From assembly GCF_900115155.1 (NCBI RefSeq), contig NZ_FOVM01000002.1, positions 126,550 through 190,549 of the forward strand: a DNA stretch of 64,000 bases. The letters run 5' to 3'. Source of the stretch: Mycetocola miduiensis. GTDB lineage: Bacteria; Actinomycetota; Actinomycetes; Actinomycetales; Microbacteriaceae. A program made the position numbers and the translations under genes. Positions 16,471 through 25,211 of the stretch are shown one piece after another; position 1 is the stretch's first letter, and the number at the start of each line of letters is the position of its first letter. Under the pieces are notes generated by a model. That model had not been told where the DNA came from. It made no database searches and saw nothing but the letters and a program-made list of their open reading frames with translations.

Positions 16471-16623
16471 CTAGACACCATTTCTCGGCCGCGGGGGAAG
16501 CTTCGCTCCTTTTTCCTTGGGGAAGGTTTCGAAGAGGTTCAGGGCGAAAAACATGACGGCTACGAACGCGCATGGGACGAGAATCATCTGCATCAACCGA
16601 AGAATCTCGAGGGTCACGGTCAC
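16471..16623 (-). CDS. Possible small membrane protein, 50 residues
   Basis: A GTG-initiated frame with one strong hydrophobic helix (MILVPCAFVAVMFFALNLF) followed by a basic, proline-rich tail (KEKGAKLPPRPRNGV). GAAGGG lies just before the start. The composition, one TM helix then a positive cytoplasmic tail, is typical of real single-pass microproteins. No homologue is recognised and the 456-nt gap between neighbours otherwise holds nothing. Confidence 0.35.
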   Translation of the reverse strand: MTVTLEILRLMQMILVPCAFVAVMFFALNLFETFPKEKGAKLPPRPRNGV

Positions 16624-16781
16624 CAGCCCTTCAGAGTCCCCGTGACTCACCAGGGTTCAGTGTCCCGGAGATACGTTCCGTGCCGGCAACCCTCAGCGAG
16701 ACATCGAAACCCGAACGCATCGGGCCTTTCGCTCCAAGGCTTTCCGTTGTGATCGTCCACGCTTGCTGAGAAGATACGCCC

Positions 16782-17168
16782 ATGAGCGAGGTTGATCCGG
16801 ACGACGACGACGACATATGGCGATGGGTTATTCACCATTATCGATTTGACCCAATGCGTAATCAGCGGCGCAACGTTCGTGTCGCGGCGTACGACGATGA
16901 AAGCGAATTCCGGTCCGAGCTGGATCGATACACCGAGCTGATTCGTTCCGAAATCACAGCCGGGACACGTAGCAGTCGCGAGTCAGTCAGCGGCACTATT
17001 TTAGAGCCCGGACACGTCACGGCCCAGGCACGCGGACACGACGTTCGCAGAGCGATCGAACATGGTGTGAATCCGGAGCGGCTTCTGCGAACCGGTCTGA
17101 TGCCGCACAATATGGCGCTGTTGGGCTTTCACGACGAAGACTTTCCACCTGCCGGCCCGCGCCCATAG
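16782..17168 (+). CDS. Hypothetical protein, 128 residues
   Basis: Soluble, His/Arg/Asp-rich protein beginning with an Asp run and IWRWVIHHYRFDP. A middle stretch (VRVAAYDDESEFRSELDRY) is followed by DVRRAIEHGVNPERLLRTG. No transmembrane or signal segment, and no family I can name. The ATG has a weak upstream purine stretch. It is flanked by a convergent GntR gene 95 nt downstream, so it is probably monocistronic. Codon use fits a real gene, including the AT-rich N-terminal region common in accessory actinobacterial genes. Confidence 0.6.
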   Translation: MSEVDPDDDDDIWRWVIHHYRFDPMRNQRRNVRVAAYDDESEFRSELDRYTELIRSEITAGTRSSRESVSGTILEPGHVTAQARGHDVRRAIEHGVNPERLLRTGLMPHNMALLGFHDEDFPPAGPRP

Positions 17169-17262
17169 CCCGCAGGCACAACGCTCAACGGACGGATGTT
17201 GCACTCTCTCGCGTGTGGCGAATCAAGCGCCGTGAACTCACCGTGCGCGCCGTCGAAATTTG

Positions 17263-17649
17263 CTAGTTGGACGACGTCGCATCGTTGGCGCCGCCGTCGC
17301 TGTCCCAGATTCCCGTGAGTGTAGCTATCGAGTCGTCGAGGCTGGTGCCATGGCGGACCGCGGCGTCGTGCAGCGCGCGCGCTGCTTTGAGAACTTCTGC
17401 TGGCAGGCTTTGGGGTGAGGTGAGTACGGTGGTGCCACCCCGCGCGCGGGTCTGGACATAGGACTCGAGCTCTAGTTGTTTGTACGCGCGTGCGACCGTG
17501 CCGGGGGCGACTCCGAGGTCCCGAGCGAGTTGCCGTACCGTGGGCAACCGCTCGCCTGCGGCGATTCGGCCGGAGAGGATAAGGCCGCGCAGTTGCTGGT
17601 AGATCTGCTCCGACGGCGGTGCTGCGCCACCGAGATCGATGGCAACCAT
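17263..17649 (-). CDS. GntR-family regulator, YtrA-like
   Basis: 128 residues, HTH at the N-terminus (GERLPTVRQLARDLGVAPGTVARAY split around residues 38-62, preceded by PPSEQIYQQLRGLILSG), then a short helical tail with no large effector domain, the YtrA subfamily layout. YtrA-type regulators usually repress an operon with membrane transport or envelope-stress genes that includes themselves. That fits here: the ATG overlaps the stop of the membrane-protein gene (ATGA), and a 28-bp inverted repeat lies upstream of the pair. Confidence 0.88.
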   Translation of the reverse strand: MVAIDLGGAAPPSEQIYQQLRGLILSGRIAAGERLPTVRQLARDLGVAPGTVARAYKQLELESYVQTRARGGTTVLTSPQSLPAEVLKAARALHDAAVRHGTSLDDSIATLTGIWDSDGGANDATSSN

Positions 17650-18590
17650 CAGTCCGACGTTCTTTCCGCCGTGACTCGGGTGCGATCTGTCCCCAGGACG
17701 TTAGCGGATGTCTTGTGGCTCGACTGGAACAGGGGAAGAACGACCAGGGCGACGCCGAGACCTTGCAGGAGCAGTCCAGAAATCGTCAGCGGAATTTGCA
17801 GGGCTGCGAACGATGATCCGAGTTCGATTCGAACGCCGTCGGGTCTAGGCACCGATGCCCCGAGCGATGCCGCGCGACTGATGAAGTTCAGTGCAGCTCC
17901 CAACGTGAAGGTGATTGCACCAACCGAAAGCGCCAGAACCGTCCGAACCTGGTTGCGACGGATCGAGGCTTCCAGGCTACGTTGCAGCGGATCCGCCGGC
18001 ATCGCCGGACGAGCGATCCGTGACAACGCGAAACAGTTGACTGCCGAGAGGACTGCTAGAAAAAACAACACCGGCACACCGAAGGCCCACCCAAAGAAGA
18101 TTGTTCCAGCTTGTGAACTACCAACATCGAGCACAATGATCGTGTGGCGGCCTTCCCCGTCCGTGCTCGACGCCAGTCCGGCGAGAAGAACGGTGGCACT
18201 GAGGAGTCCAGCGAAAGTGACCCAGCCCGCAAACCACGCCCGAGGACCGAACGACCACATGGTGCGGGGCGCCACGTCAATTTCTCGAGGCGGAACAGCC
18301 GGCAGCGGTCGAACGCCGGCATTCGCGTACAGGATGATCGCAAGCGACGCAGCGGCGAGTGGGATGCTGTTCCGCCAGGTTGCCCCTGGCAATTCGGAGT
18401 GAAACCAAAAACGCGTTAGCGAGAACACTATGATCCCAGCGAAGACAATTAGTGCGGCCAACCGACCAACAACGGACTGTCCGGTCCGGACGCCGTCGGG
18501 CTTCCTGACGAGATGCAGAACGACTCCGAGACAGACCAGCCCGATGGTGAGCACGATAATCTCTTCTGTCCAAACCAGATAGAACGGCAT
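17649..18590 (-). CDS. Multi-pass membrane protein partnered with GntR regulator
   Basis: 313 residues with about seven to eight hydrophobic helices (for example VWTEEIIVLTIGLVCLG; LAALIVFAGIIVFSLTRF; ITFTLGAALNFISRA; ISGLLLQGLGVALVVLPLF), including a DUF1648-like arrangement of paired helices. No ATP-binding or transporter signature. The start has a good GGAGG five bases upstream. It is the first gene of a two-gene operon with the YtrA-type regulator, probably the regulated target. Function unknown; such pairs are often linked to cell-envelope stress. Confidence 0.8.
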   Translation of the reverse strand: MPFYLVWTEEIIVLTIGLVCLGVVLHLVRKPDGVRTGQSVVGRLAALIVFAGIIVFSLTRFWFHSELPGATWRNSIPLAAASLAIILYANAGVRPLPAVPPREIDVAPRTMWSFGPRAWFAGWVTFAGLLSATVLLAGLASSTDGEGRHTIIVLDVGSSQAGTIFFGWAFGVPVLFFLAVLSAVNCFALSRIARPAMPADPLQRSLEASIRRNQVRTVLALSVGAITFTLGAALNFISRAASLGASVPRPDGVRIELGSSFAALQIPLTISGLLLQGLGVALVVLPLFQSSHKTSANVLGTDRTRVTAERTSD

Positions 18591-18611
18591 CGCCGCCTCC
18601 TCATCGCTATG

Positions 18612-18639
18612 CTAATGTGTCAACCAGACGATACATTAG
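18612..18639. promoter_or_regulatory. 28-bp inverted repeat, candidate GntR operator
   Basis: ctaatgt (18612-18618) and acattag (18633-18639) are perfect inverted arms 14 bp apart, 22 nt upstream of the membrane-protein start. Location and symmetry fit the operator of the GntR regulator encoded in the operon. Confidence 0.65.
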
Positions 18640-18931
18640 TGGTGGGTGCGAAGGAATACCCGGGGTGAAACTACCCACGTGCGCCTGAACAGCAGGGTCA
18701 CCCACGTACTGGCGGATGACCAGGCCACTAATCTCGCAGCCCGCTTGCGCGCCCGTAGACCGGACCACAACTGAAAACTAGGCTCAGTGAGGGGGCGTCG
18801 CATCTTGCGGGTCCAGCCCTGCCCGTAAGACCCGCCCGATGGGATGCCCGCTGAGCGGGGGACAAATGCGTCGCGCCCTTGCCACCTCAGCACCTGTGTG
18901 CGACCTGCAAACGACTCGCTGAAGTTTCCAG

Positions 18932-19132
18932 TTATGGCCGGTCGGACCGGAGCCAGGATGCCGTCTCAGCGGTACGGCGTCTTGCAACGTCTTCGAAGAC
19001 GAAGTTGACGAATTCCTCCTCGCGGTCGTGGATTGAGAGGTCCTCGACCGAGTCCGCCGGTGGATCGCCCGGCCAGGACGTCTGGCGCGTCGGGCGGTCG
19101 CCCGCGATGTGCATGACCTCGAAGGCGCGCAC
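18932..19132 (-). CDS. Possible small hypothetical protein, 66 residues
   Basis: A GTG frame with strongly biased codons and a coherent acidic peptide (SIHDREEEFVNFVFEDVARRR). It could be a real small protein or the surviving part of a longer one. The 698-nt gap between the membrane-protein gene and the nitronate monooxygenase otherwise shows nothing. No family recognised. Confidence 0.35.
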   Translation of the reverse strand: MRAFEVMHIAGDRPTRQTSWPGDPPADSVEDLSIHDREEEFVNFVFEDVARRRTAETASWLRSDRP

Positions 19133-19288
19133 TGACTCGCAATTGCGTGGCGCCGATTGCTGATTCCGACAGATCGGGTGTTATTGGAATCCGGCGGACA
19201 CCTGCCGTCCAACCGTTGCTGTTAACCGGACCGGCGGTCGAGTCGCGATAGTACATTTGGGTGCGTAGAAGAACGAAATAAAGGGAAC

Positions 19289-20317
19289 ATGTCGTCACTT
19301 CCGGCCTTTCTTGCCAACGCCTCGCCAGTTTTCGTCGCGCCTATGGCTGGCGGCCCTTCGACTCCTGACCTGGTCATGGCTGCGGCCCAATCGGGCCACA
19401 TTGCGCAGTTAGCAGCCGGATACCGCACCGCCGAGGGCATGAGCGAACAGATCCGAACCGTTCGCAGCGATGGCACGGAACTGTTCGGCGTGAATGTGTT
19501 CGTCCCGAACCCGTCGCCTATCGACCCCGACATTTACCGGCGGTACGCCGAAACACTCCTGCCCACGGCAAAGCGATTCGCAGTTCCTGGCCTGCCGTCG
19601 ATTCTTGAAGACGACGATGAGTGGGAGGCCAAGATCGGAGTTCTCGTCAACGACCCGGTGCCCATCGTGAGCTTCACGTTTGGCCTACCCGACGCTACGG
19701 TCGTGCGGCGCCTACGTGCAGCCGGCAGCGTCACAATGCAGACCGTGACATCCTCACGCGAAGCGCAACTGGCCTCCGCTCTCGGGATCGATGTCCTGGT
19801 GGTGCAGAGCGCAGCGGCCGGCGGACACTCGGCAATCCTGGACCCGACACGAGTCCCAGTGAACCGGTCGCTGCCCGACCTGATCCGAGACGTGCGCAGC
19901 GCCGTCGACCTACCGCTGATCGCTACCGGCGGGGTGACCGACGCCCACGATGTTCGGACAGTGCTCGAGGCCGGAGCAGCCGCGGTTGCGGTCGGCACCG
20001 CCGTCCTCCGCTCGCCCGAGAGCGGTGCGTCTTCGCTTCACAAAGACGCGCTCGCGAACCCGACTTACAACCGCACCGTTCTCACTCGAGCATTCACCGG
20101 CCGACCAGCCCGTGCTCTTGCGAACCAGTTCGTCATCGACCACGACGCGGACGCCCCGGCGGGGTATCCCGCGCTTCACCACCTCACCAAACCGATCCGG
20201 ACAGCCGCAACCGCTGCAGGCGACGCGTCGGCCGTGAACCTCTGGGCGGGGACCGGGTGGAAGCATGCCACCACCGCCCCCGCCACCAACACACTCGCGG
20301 CACTTGCCGACTACTGA
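19289..20317 (+). CDS. Nitronate monooxygenase / 2-nitropropane dioxygenase family flavoprotein
   Basis: 342-residue TIM-barrel FMN enzyme. Motifs: N-terminal VFVAPMAGGPSTP, AAGYRT, the internal QSAAAGGHS motif near 170 (catalytic-His region of class I NMOs), and the FMN phosphate site IATGGVTD plus GAAAVAVGTAVLRSPES near 210-245. It oxidises toxic alkyl nitronates such as propionate-3-nitronate to aldehydes plus nitrite or nitrate. No co-transcribed partner. ATG 19289 follows AAAGGG. A gene of the histidine kinase operon converges from the right. Confidence 0.9.
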   Translation: MSSLPAFLANASPVFVAPMAGGPSTPDLVMAAAQSGHIAQLAAGYRTAEGMSEQIRTVRSDGTELFGVNVFVPNPSPIDPDIYRRYAETLLPTAKRFAVPGLPSILEDDDEWEAKIGVLVNDPVPIVSFTFGLPDATVVRRLRAAGSVTMQTVTSSREAQLASALGIDVLVVQSAAAGGHSAILDPTRVPVNRSLPDLIRDVRSAVDLPLIATGGVTDAHDVRTVLEAGAAAVAVGTAVLRSPESGASSLHKDALANPTYNRTVLTRAFTGRPARALANQFVIDHDADAPAGYPALHHLTKPIRTAATAAGDASAVNLWAGTGWKHATTAPATNTLAALADY

Positions 20318-20576
20318 GTCAAAACGGACAGGAAATCAGGCGGTGACAGTGTGACAGGTCGTTGGGCTCTTGGGGCCGTCGCCATCGCAGGCGTCGCATT
20401 CGTAGGGCTTCGACGCCGCGAATTGTGAGGTCATACCGTCGGCCGCTCACCGGGGCGGTCAGGCGTCTCGCGATCAGCAATCCGAGTCCTCCGTTCCCTC
20501 CCGCTCGTCGGTGGCTCTTCATGGTTCTATCGCAGTCTCCGTGCCGTCATCTGGCCGCCGCGACGGCAGTGGGAAT

Positions 20577-22229
20577 CTACGTCCGCGCAACCCGCTCCAT
20601 CAGGGGAAGGGTCATGATCACGGTGGTGCCAGTGCCAAGAGCGCTTGTCAGCGCGAGCGTTCCGCCATGACATTCGACAATAGATTTGGATGTGAGCAAG
20701 CCCAGCCCGATGCCGGGGATTGCTGAGCCGCTGTTTGCTGGACTTCGGAAGAACTTCGTGAAGGCCTGTGACCGCTCGTCGGCGCTCATCCCCATGCCTG
20801 TATCTGAGATCTCGATCACGATGTCGTCGGGGGTGTGTTTCGCGCTTACAGTCGCTGTGCCACCTGATGGAGAGAATTTGATCGCGTTGGAGATCAGGTT
20901 GTCGATTGCGCGCGAGATTTGGTCCGCGTCGATGAATGCCGTCAGCGACGGAGGTTGATCAAGGACCAGCTGAACCTTATTGGCGACCGCTGCCGGTCGA
21001 GCGTTCGCAACACTCTTCTCGAGGAGATCAGCCAAGTCCGTTGGCTGCGGTCGGACGATGATGTCGTCGGCCACTACGTCCAGCAGATCGGTGACGAGTC
21101 GCAGGAGCCGTTGTCCATTCCGTTCGACGACGTCGAGGTATGCGGTGACGTCAGCTGGCAACGAGTATGGGCCGTCTTTGACCAACTCCAGGTAGCCCAG
21201 GAGCGACGTCAGTGGGGTCCGGAGCTCGTGGGAAACGTTTTCGACGAAGTCGTCCTTGGCGGTGAGGGCGGTGACCAGGGATGTGATGTCGGAAAAGGCC
21301 AACACGGATCCTGCGAATTTTCCAGTGTCATCGGTCATCACCCGGGCTGTGGCCGCAAGGGCAACTCCGTCGTCTCCACGCTTCAACCAGACCAGTTGAT
21401 CCGCGAACGTTTCGCCCCGTGCCGCCCGAGCGATCGGATGCGTCGCTTCCGAGATCGGAGTGCTTTTGTCCCCGGCGAAAATCGGCATGGACGCCGCTAA
21501 CGTCTGATGGGGTCCGGTCGTGCAATCCATGTGTTCCTGCTGCTCGTTGTTCACCATGAGCAGGTTTCCCTGTTCATCGAGCGCCATGACGCCAACGCTG
21601 ACTGTGTTGACGATGGTATTGACGAGGCGTTCGCGTTGTTTCGCCTCACGGAGCAGCGCCTGCAGTTCAGCGTCCTTAGCTTCGATCTGTCGGCGTTTTT
21701 TCCTGAGCGACCGATACACGATGCCTGTGAAGATCGAAATCGCGACCAGCACGAAAGTCAACAGGAAGGGGCGAACAAGACTCCCGTGGTTCCCATCGAC
21801 GCTCAGAACCAATGGCGGGATCAGTGTGAGTCCTGTGCCGATCACCGTGAGGGCGGGCCCGGCCACACGCCCAACGGTGGAAAGCCACACCACCGGGTAG
21901 ATCAACAAGAAGGACATCGCACTCAAGACATGCGGGTCGACTTCGCGGCTCAGGCCGATCGCGAACATGTCGAGGAGAGGTATGAGCAAGCTCAACGGTT
22001 CGGGAAGTCGGCCCCACGGGACGGCGAAGCACAGGCCAACGATGATGACATGGGGAATGATGCTTCCGTGAAGACGAGGATCGCCAAGTTGTGAGGGGTT
22101 GACCATTGCGTAAGCCACAAGCAAAAGCAACAGCGTCACAGACAGCGGAAGCTGGTAGAGCAAGACCCGTCGTCGACTGAGCGGCGGCACGTCTCCGCCC
22201 CATTCAAACAAGAAACCTGAAGCGTGCAT
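20577..22229 (-). CDS. Membrane sensor histidine kinase, no adjacent response regulator
   Basis: 550 residues. About six TM helices at 23-170, linker helix, PAS-like domain about 200-315 (SVGVMALDEQGNLLMVNNEQ), HisKA with H334 in FVENVSHELRTPL, and HATPase with N-box DNLISNAIKF, G1 DTGMGM and G2 GIGLGL. Autophosphorylates on His334 in response to a signal sensed in the membrane. The start lies 41 nt after the phosphotriesterase-like gene on the same strand, so it may be the last gene of that operon. No response-regulator gene is next to it, so its partner must be elsewhere. Confidence 0.9.
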   Translation of the reverse strand: MHASGFLFEWGGDVPPLSRRRVLLYQLPLSVTLLLLLVAYAMVNPSQLGDPRLHGSIIPHVIIVGLCFAVPWGRLPEPLSLLIPLLDMFAIGLSREVDPHVLSAMSFLLIYPVVWLSTVGRVAGPALTVIGTGLTLIPPLVLSVDGNHGSLVRPFLLTFVLVAISIFTGIVYRSLRKKRRQIEAKDAELQALLREAKQRERLVNTIVNTVSVGVMALDEQGNLLMVNNEQQEHMDCTTGPHQTLAASMPIFAGDKSTPISEATHPIARAARGETFADQLVWLKRGDDGVALAATARVMTDDTGKFAGSVLAFSDITSLVTALTAKDDFVENVSHELRTPLTSLLGYLELVKDGPYSLPADVTAYLDVVERNGQRLLRLVTDLLDVVADDIIVRPQPTDLADLLEKSVANARPAAVANKVQLVLDQPPSLTAFIDADQISRAIDNLISNAIKFSPSGGTATVSAKHTPDDIVIEISDTGMGMSADERSQAFTKFFRSPANSGSAIPGIGLGLLTSKSIVECHGGTLALTSALGTGTTVIMTLPLMERVART

Positions 22230-22269
22230 GACGTCCCCCCACGGAACCGGCTCCCAAAGAGAACGAGCC

Positions 22270-23304
22270 TCAGAGACGGGTCAGAAGTCGCGCGGGATTG
22301 GACACCAGCATCCGGTCGCACTGCGCTTCAGTGACTCCGCGCTCGCGCAACATGGGCAAGAACGAGTTGATCAAGTAATTGTATCCTTGCTGGCCGTGGG
22401 TGGTCGGGTTCATCCACACCTCTGCTCCCGTGAGGTCGCTGGCCAGGAAGATCGTGTCGCTGCGACCATCGGCCACCAACGCGGCCACGAGATCCGCTCG
22501 TTTTGAGTCCGCACGGTGAAAGCTGTTCTTCACGAACTCGCCCTCCGCCGGGTCTTCCTCTGGCGGCCCCACGAAGAATTCCCACGTCTGCTTGCCGATG
22601 GTGTCGATGGCAACGTTGACCCCCCTGTCGCTCACCGAGCGGACGTAGTCGATGCTCAACTGGGTGTCCATGTGTCCGATGACGACGGTGCTGAGGTCGA
22701 CTCCTTCTGCAAGCAATATGTCGATCTGCTCGTGCGCCATGGTTCCGTGCGTGGTGTGGGTCATGATCCCGAGGCCGGTTTCTCGGGCGGCCCTCGCACT
22801 GGCCCTCAGGCATTTCTCCTCGTGAGCGGTTATGTCTCCGAGGCTGGTCGCCTGCTCGCCGAGAACGCCGGCCAGCACTCCGGACTCGCCGATACCGGTC
22901 GTGGCGTCGGCGATGAAGCGGGCCGTGAGTTCCGCCAGGCTCGCGTCCAACGCCCACTGTGGTGAGTATGCCTCGAGATACACAGCGGTCCCGGAGACGA
23001 TGTTCAACCCCGTTTTTTCCGCGATTCGCTTGAGCAACGCAGCGTTCGAACCGTCGTCGTCGCGACCGACCACACCGTATGGGCTGATGTCGACGACCGT
23101 GCCGACTCCGACGGCAGCGAGCGCCGACAGCGCGTGAACTGCAAGGTCGACCCGATCGTCGGCCGCGCCCCCGCGCAACCACGGACCGGGTGTGAGCGAC
23201 AGGAGATGCTCGTGGACCATCACTCGTTTGAGCGAATCGGCTGGTACGGGGCCGAGCACGGTTTGAACAAACCCGGCTGCATCCTTGTTCGACACGTCAG
23301 TCAT
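22270..23304 (-). CDS. Phosphotriesterase-like metal hydrolase
   Basis: 344-residue amidohydrolase-superfamily TIM barrel. Metal ligands readable: H31-x-H33 (VMVHEHLL), the His region GIMTHTTHG, VVIGHMD, and the final Asp in FLASDLTG. The bridging residue is in the GVLGEQATS region and is not the Lys expected of true phosphotriesterases, which fits the PHP/lactonase-type relatives. It likely hydrolyses a lactone or phospho-sugar-type ester made by the operon. It follows the SIS gene without a gap. Homologues of this family occur with YhfX-like enzymes in the E. coli yhf operon, a parallel to this locus. Confidence 0.85.
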   Translation of the reverse strand: MTDVSNKDAAGFVQTVLGPVPADSLKRVMVHEHLLSLTPGPWLRGGAADDRVDLAVHALSALAAVGVGTVVDISPYGVVGRDDDGSNAALLKRIAEKTGLNIVSGTAVYLEAYSPQWALDASLAELTARFIADATTGIGESGVLAGVLGEQATSLGDITAHEEKCLRASARAARETGLGIMTHTTHGTMAHEQIDILLAEGVDLSTVVIGHMDTQLSIDYVRSVSDRGVNVAIDTIGKQTWEFFVGPPEEDPAEGEFVKNSFHRADSKRADLVAALVADGRSDTIFLASDLTGAEVWMNPTTHGQQGYNYLINSFLPMLRERGVTEAQCDRMLVSNPARLLTRL

Positions 23305-24402
23305 CTAGTGAGTCCTTGTTACTTTGTTCAGCCCCGCGGGCTGATCCGGGTTCAGTCCTCGTTCGAGAGCAAGTGCAAGAGCGAGTTGCTGCAGTGGCAG
23401 GATCTCGATCACTGGGATGAGTTCAGACGGAACGCCCCGCGCATCCAGGTCGGGAAGCGGAATCCGAGAGGGGACCGTCGCCAGGGCGCCGAGCTGATGT
23501 TGTCCGATCACGATGAGGTGCGCCCCCAGATCGGCGGCCGCCGCGCTGAACGTGACCACGGACTCAAGCCCGCCTGGGCTGGCGGCGAGCACGATCACGG
23601 GTGTTCCGGCGAGGACCTGACCGAGGGGACCATGGGTGGCATCCGCCACACTCCAACCGGACGCCGCGATGGCGTTGGTCTCCATGAGCTTCAGGGCTCC
23701 CTCTTTGGCCGACGACATCGAGTACCCGCGCCCGACGACGAGGACCCGCTGCTCGTCCCGCAGGGTCTTCGCTAGCATGGAAGTGGCGGTTGTCGAGGAC
23801 AGGATCGTGTTCTCGCCCGCAGCTGCTAGAGCTTTCACTGAGTGTTCGAGTTCGGTCCACTCGGTGCCAGCGGCGCGGGACAGCACCAGGTACAGAGCGA
23901 GGAGTTCGGCCGTGTATGTCTTGGTCGCTGCGACGGAGAGCTCGGGACCGGCCGTGAGGGGAACGTGCACCTGGCTCAGGCCCGCGAGCGTGCTGGCGTC
24001 GTTGTTGGTGAACGCGATGACCGGAACTCCGGCGTGCTGCGCTGATCTCACCGTCTCCAGCAGGTCGGGCGACTCCCCGGATTGGGACACCGCAAGCATC
24101 ACCGAGCGGGGGTAGCGGAGCGTCACCCCGAACGTGCTTGCAGTCGCCGGTGTAGCCAGCATCGCCGGGATGCGCAGAAGGTTGTGGGCGAGGTACTGGC
24201 CATACTGAGCGGCGTGATCGCTCGAACCACGCGCCGCGAAGACGATCAGTTCCGGCGCCGTGTCGCGGATGACGGCGGCCGCTTTCTCGAGCGCCTCACG
24301 CTGAAGAGAGATCAGGTCGCGCCAGCGGGCCGGTTGTTCGGCGATCTCGGAGTGCAGGTGTTCTCCGGGCGTGTTCACCGTGGTGGGAGCGGATGCTGTC
24401 AT
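23305..24402 (-). CDS. Double-SIS-domain sugar isomerase / deaminase-like protein
   Basis: 365 residues with two SIS domains: the first around ELIVFAARGSSDHAAQYG (residues 50-70) with LAVSQSGESPDL, the second around VLVVGRGYSMSSAKEGALK near 220 with ATHGPLG. The layout matches the isomerase half of GlmS and AgaS/FrlB-like deglycases. No glutaminase domain, so it would act as a ketose/aldose amino-sugar isomerase, deaminase or deglycase. Overlaps the ABC ATPase gene by 4 nt (ATGA) and touches the hydrolase gene. Context suggests breakdown of an imported amino-sugar or amino-acid conjugate. Confidence 0.87.
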   Translation of the reverse strand: MTASAPTTVNTPGEHLHSEIAEQPARWRDLISLQREALEKAAAVIRDTAPELIVFAARGSSDHAAQYGQYLAHNLLRIPAMLATPATASTFGVTLRYPRSVMLAVSQSGESPDLLETVRSAQHAGVPVIAFTNNDASTLAGLSQVHVPLTAGPELSVAATKTYTAELLALYLVLSRAAGTEWTELEHSVKALAAAGENTILSSTTATSMLAKTLRDEQRVLVVGRGYSMSSAKEGALKLMETNAIAASGWSVADATHGPLGQVLAGTPVIVLAASPGGLESVVTFSAAAADLGAHLIVIGQHQLGALATVPSRIPLPDLDARGVPSELIPVIEILPLQQLALALALERGLNPDQPAGLNKVTRTH

Positions 24403-25211
24403 GAGGCGAGTCCTGTGATCATTGCGACGAGTTCATTGTGGGTGGTGTCCGCCAGAGAGCGTGTGGCTACCTGTGTTCCGCGTCGCAGCACGGAGACCCG
24501 GTCGGCGATCCGGAATACCTGGTCCATGTTGTGGCTGACGATCAGGATGGCGGCTCCACGGGCTTTGAGCTTGAGGATGAGCTCCTCAACTTTCGCCGTC
24601 TCGGCCACACCGAGGGCGGCCGTCGGCTCGTCCAGCAGGACGAGGCTGGATGCCCAGTGGGTTGCGCGGCAGATCGCGACACCCTGGCGCTGTCCTCCGG
24701 AGAGATCGCTGAGCGTAGCTTTGGCCGAGGGAATCCGAACGTCGAGGGCGTCCACGAGCTGTTGCGTCTCTGTCGCCATGCGCTTGCGGTCGAGGATTTT
24801 GAGCGGCCCGGTTGTGAGCTCTCGTCCCAGGAACATGTTCATGTACACCGGCTGGTCCACCACCAGGGCGAGGTCTTGATAGACCACCTCGACACCCTTG
24901 GCACGTGCATCCGAGGCATCCCGGAAGTTCGCCTCCTGCCCGTTGAGCCAGATCTCGCCTTCGGTCGGCTGGTAGAGGCCTGAGATGATCTTAATCAGTG
25001 TTGACTTGCCCGCACCGTTGTCTCCGACGAGAGCGACGATCTCGCCGGCTTTCACATCCAGGTCGAAATTCTTGATGGCGACGACGCCACCGAAGCTCTT
25101 GTGAATGCCCACAAGGCGCAATGGGGTCTCTGCGGGGGTCCCGGAGTCCGTCCGGTCGGGGAGTACTGTTTCGCTCGGCATGGTCTGTTCCAATCTGAGG
25201 GAGTCGATCAA
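24399..25211 (-). CDS. ABC transporter ATP-binding protein, sugar type (single domain)
   Basis: 270 residues with one nucleotide-binding domain: Walker A GDNGAGKST near residue 58-66, Q-loop at VVYQD, signature DLSGGQRQGVAI, Walker B LVLLDEPTAAL, and H-loop VSHNM. It resembles the N-terminal half of RbsA/MglA but is a stand-alone one-domain protein as in FrcA-type systems, so it would dimerise. It powers the RbsC-like permease encoded two genes upstream. ATGA overlaps on both sides put it firmly inside the operon. Confidence 0.93.
   Translation of the reverse strand: MIDSLRLEQTMPSETVLPDRTDSGTPAETPLRLVGIHKSFGGVVAIKNFDLDVKAGEIVALVGDNGAGKSTLIKIISGLYQPTEGEIWLNGQEANFRDASDARAKGVEVVYQDLALVVDQPVYMNMFLGRELTTGPLKILDRKRMATETQQLVDALDVRIPSAKATLSDLSGGQRQGVAICRATHWASSLVLLDEPTAALGVAETAKVEELILKLKARGAAILIVSHNMDQVFRIADRVSVLRRGTQVATRSLADTTHNELVAMITGLAS

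Noticed and set aside
20350-20430. Small plus-strand ORF after the nitronate monooxygenase
   Set aside because: About 25 codons with a short hydrophobic stretch but no clear RBS; not enough to call.
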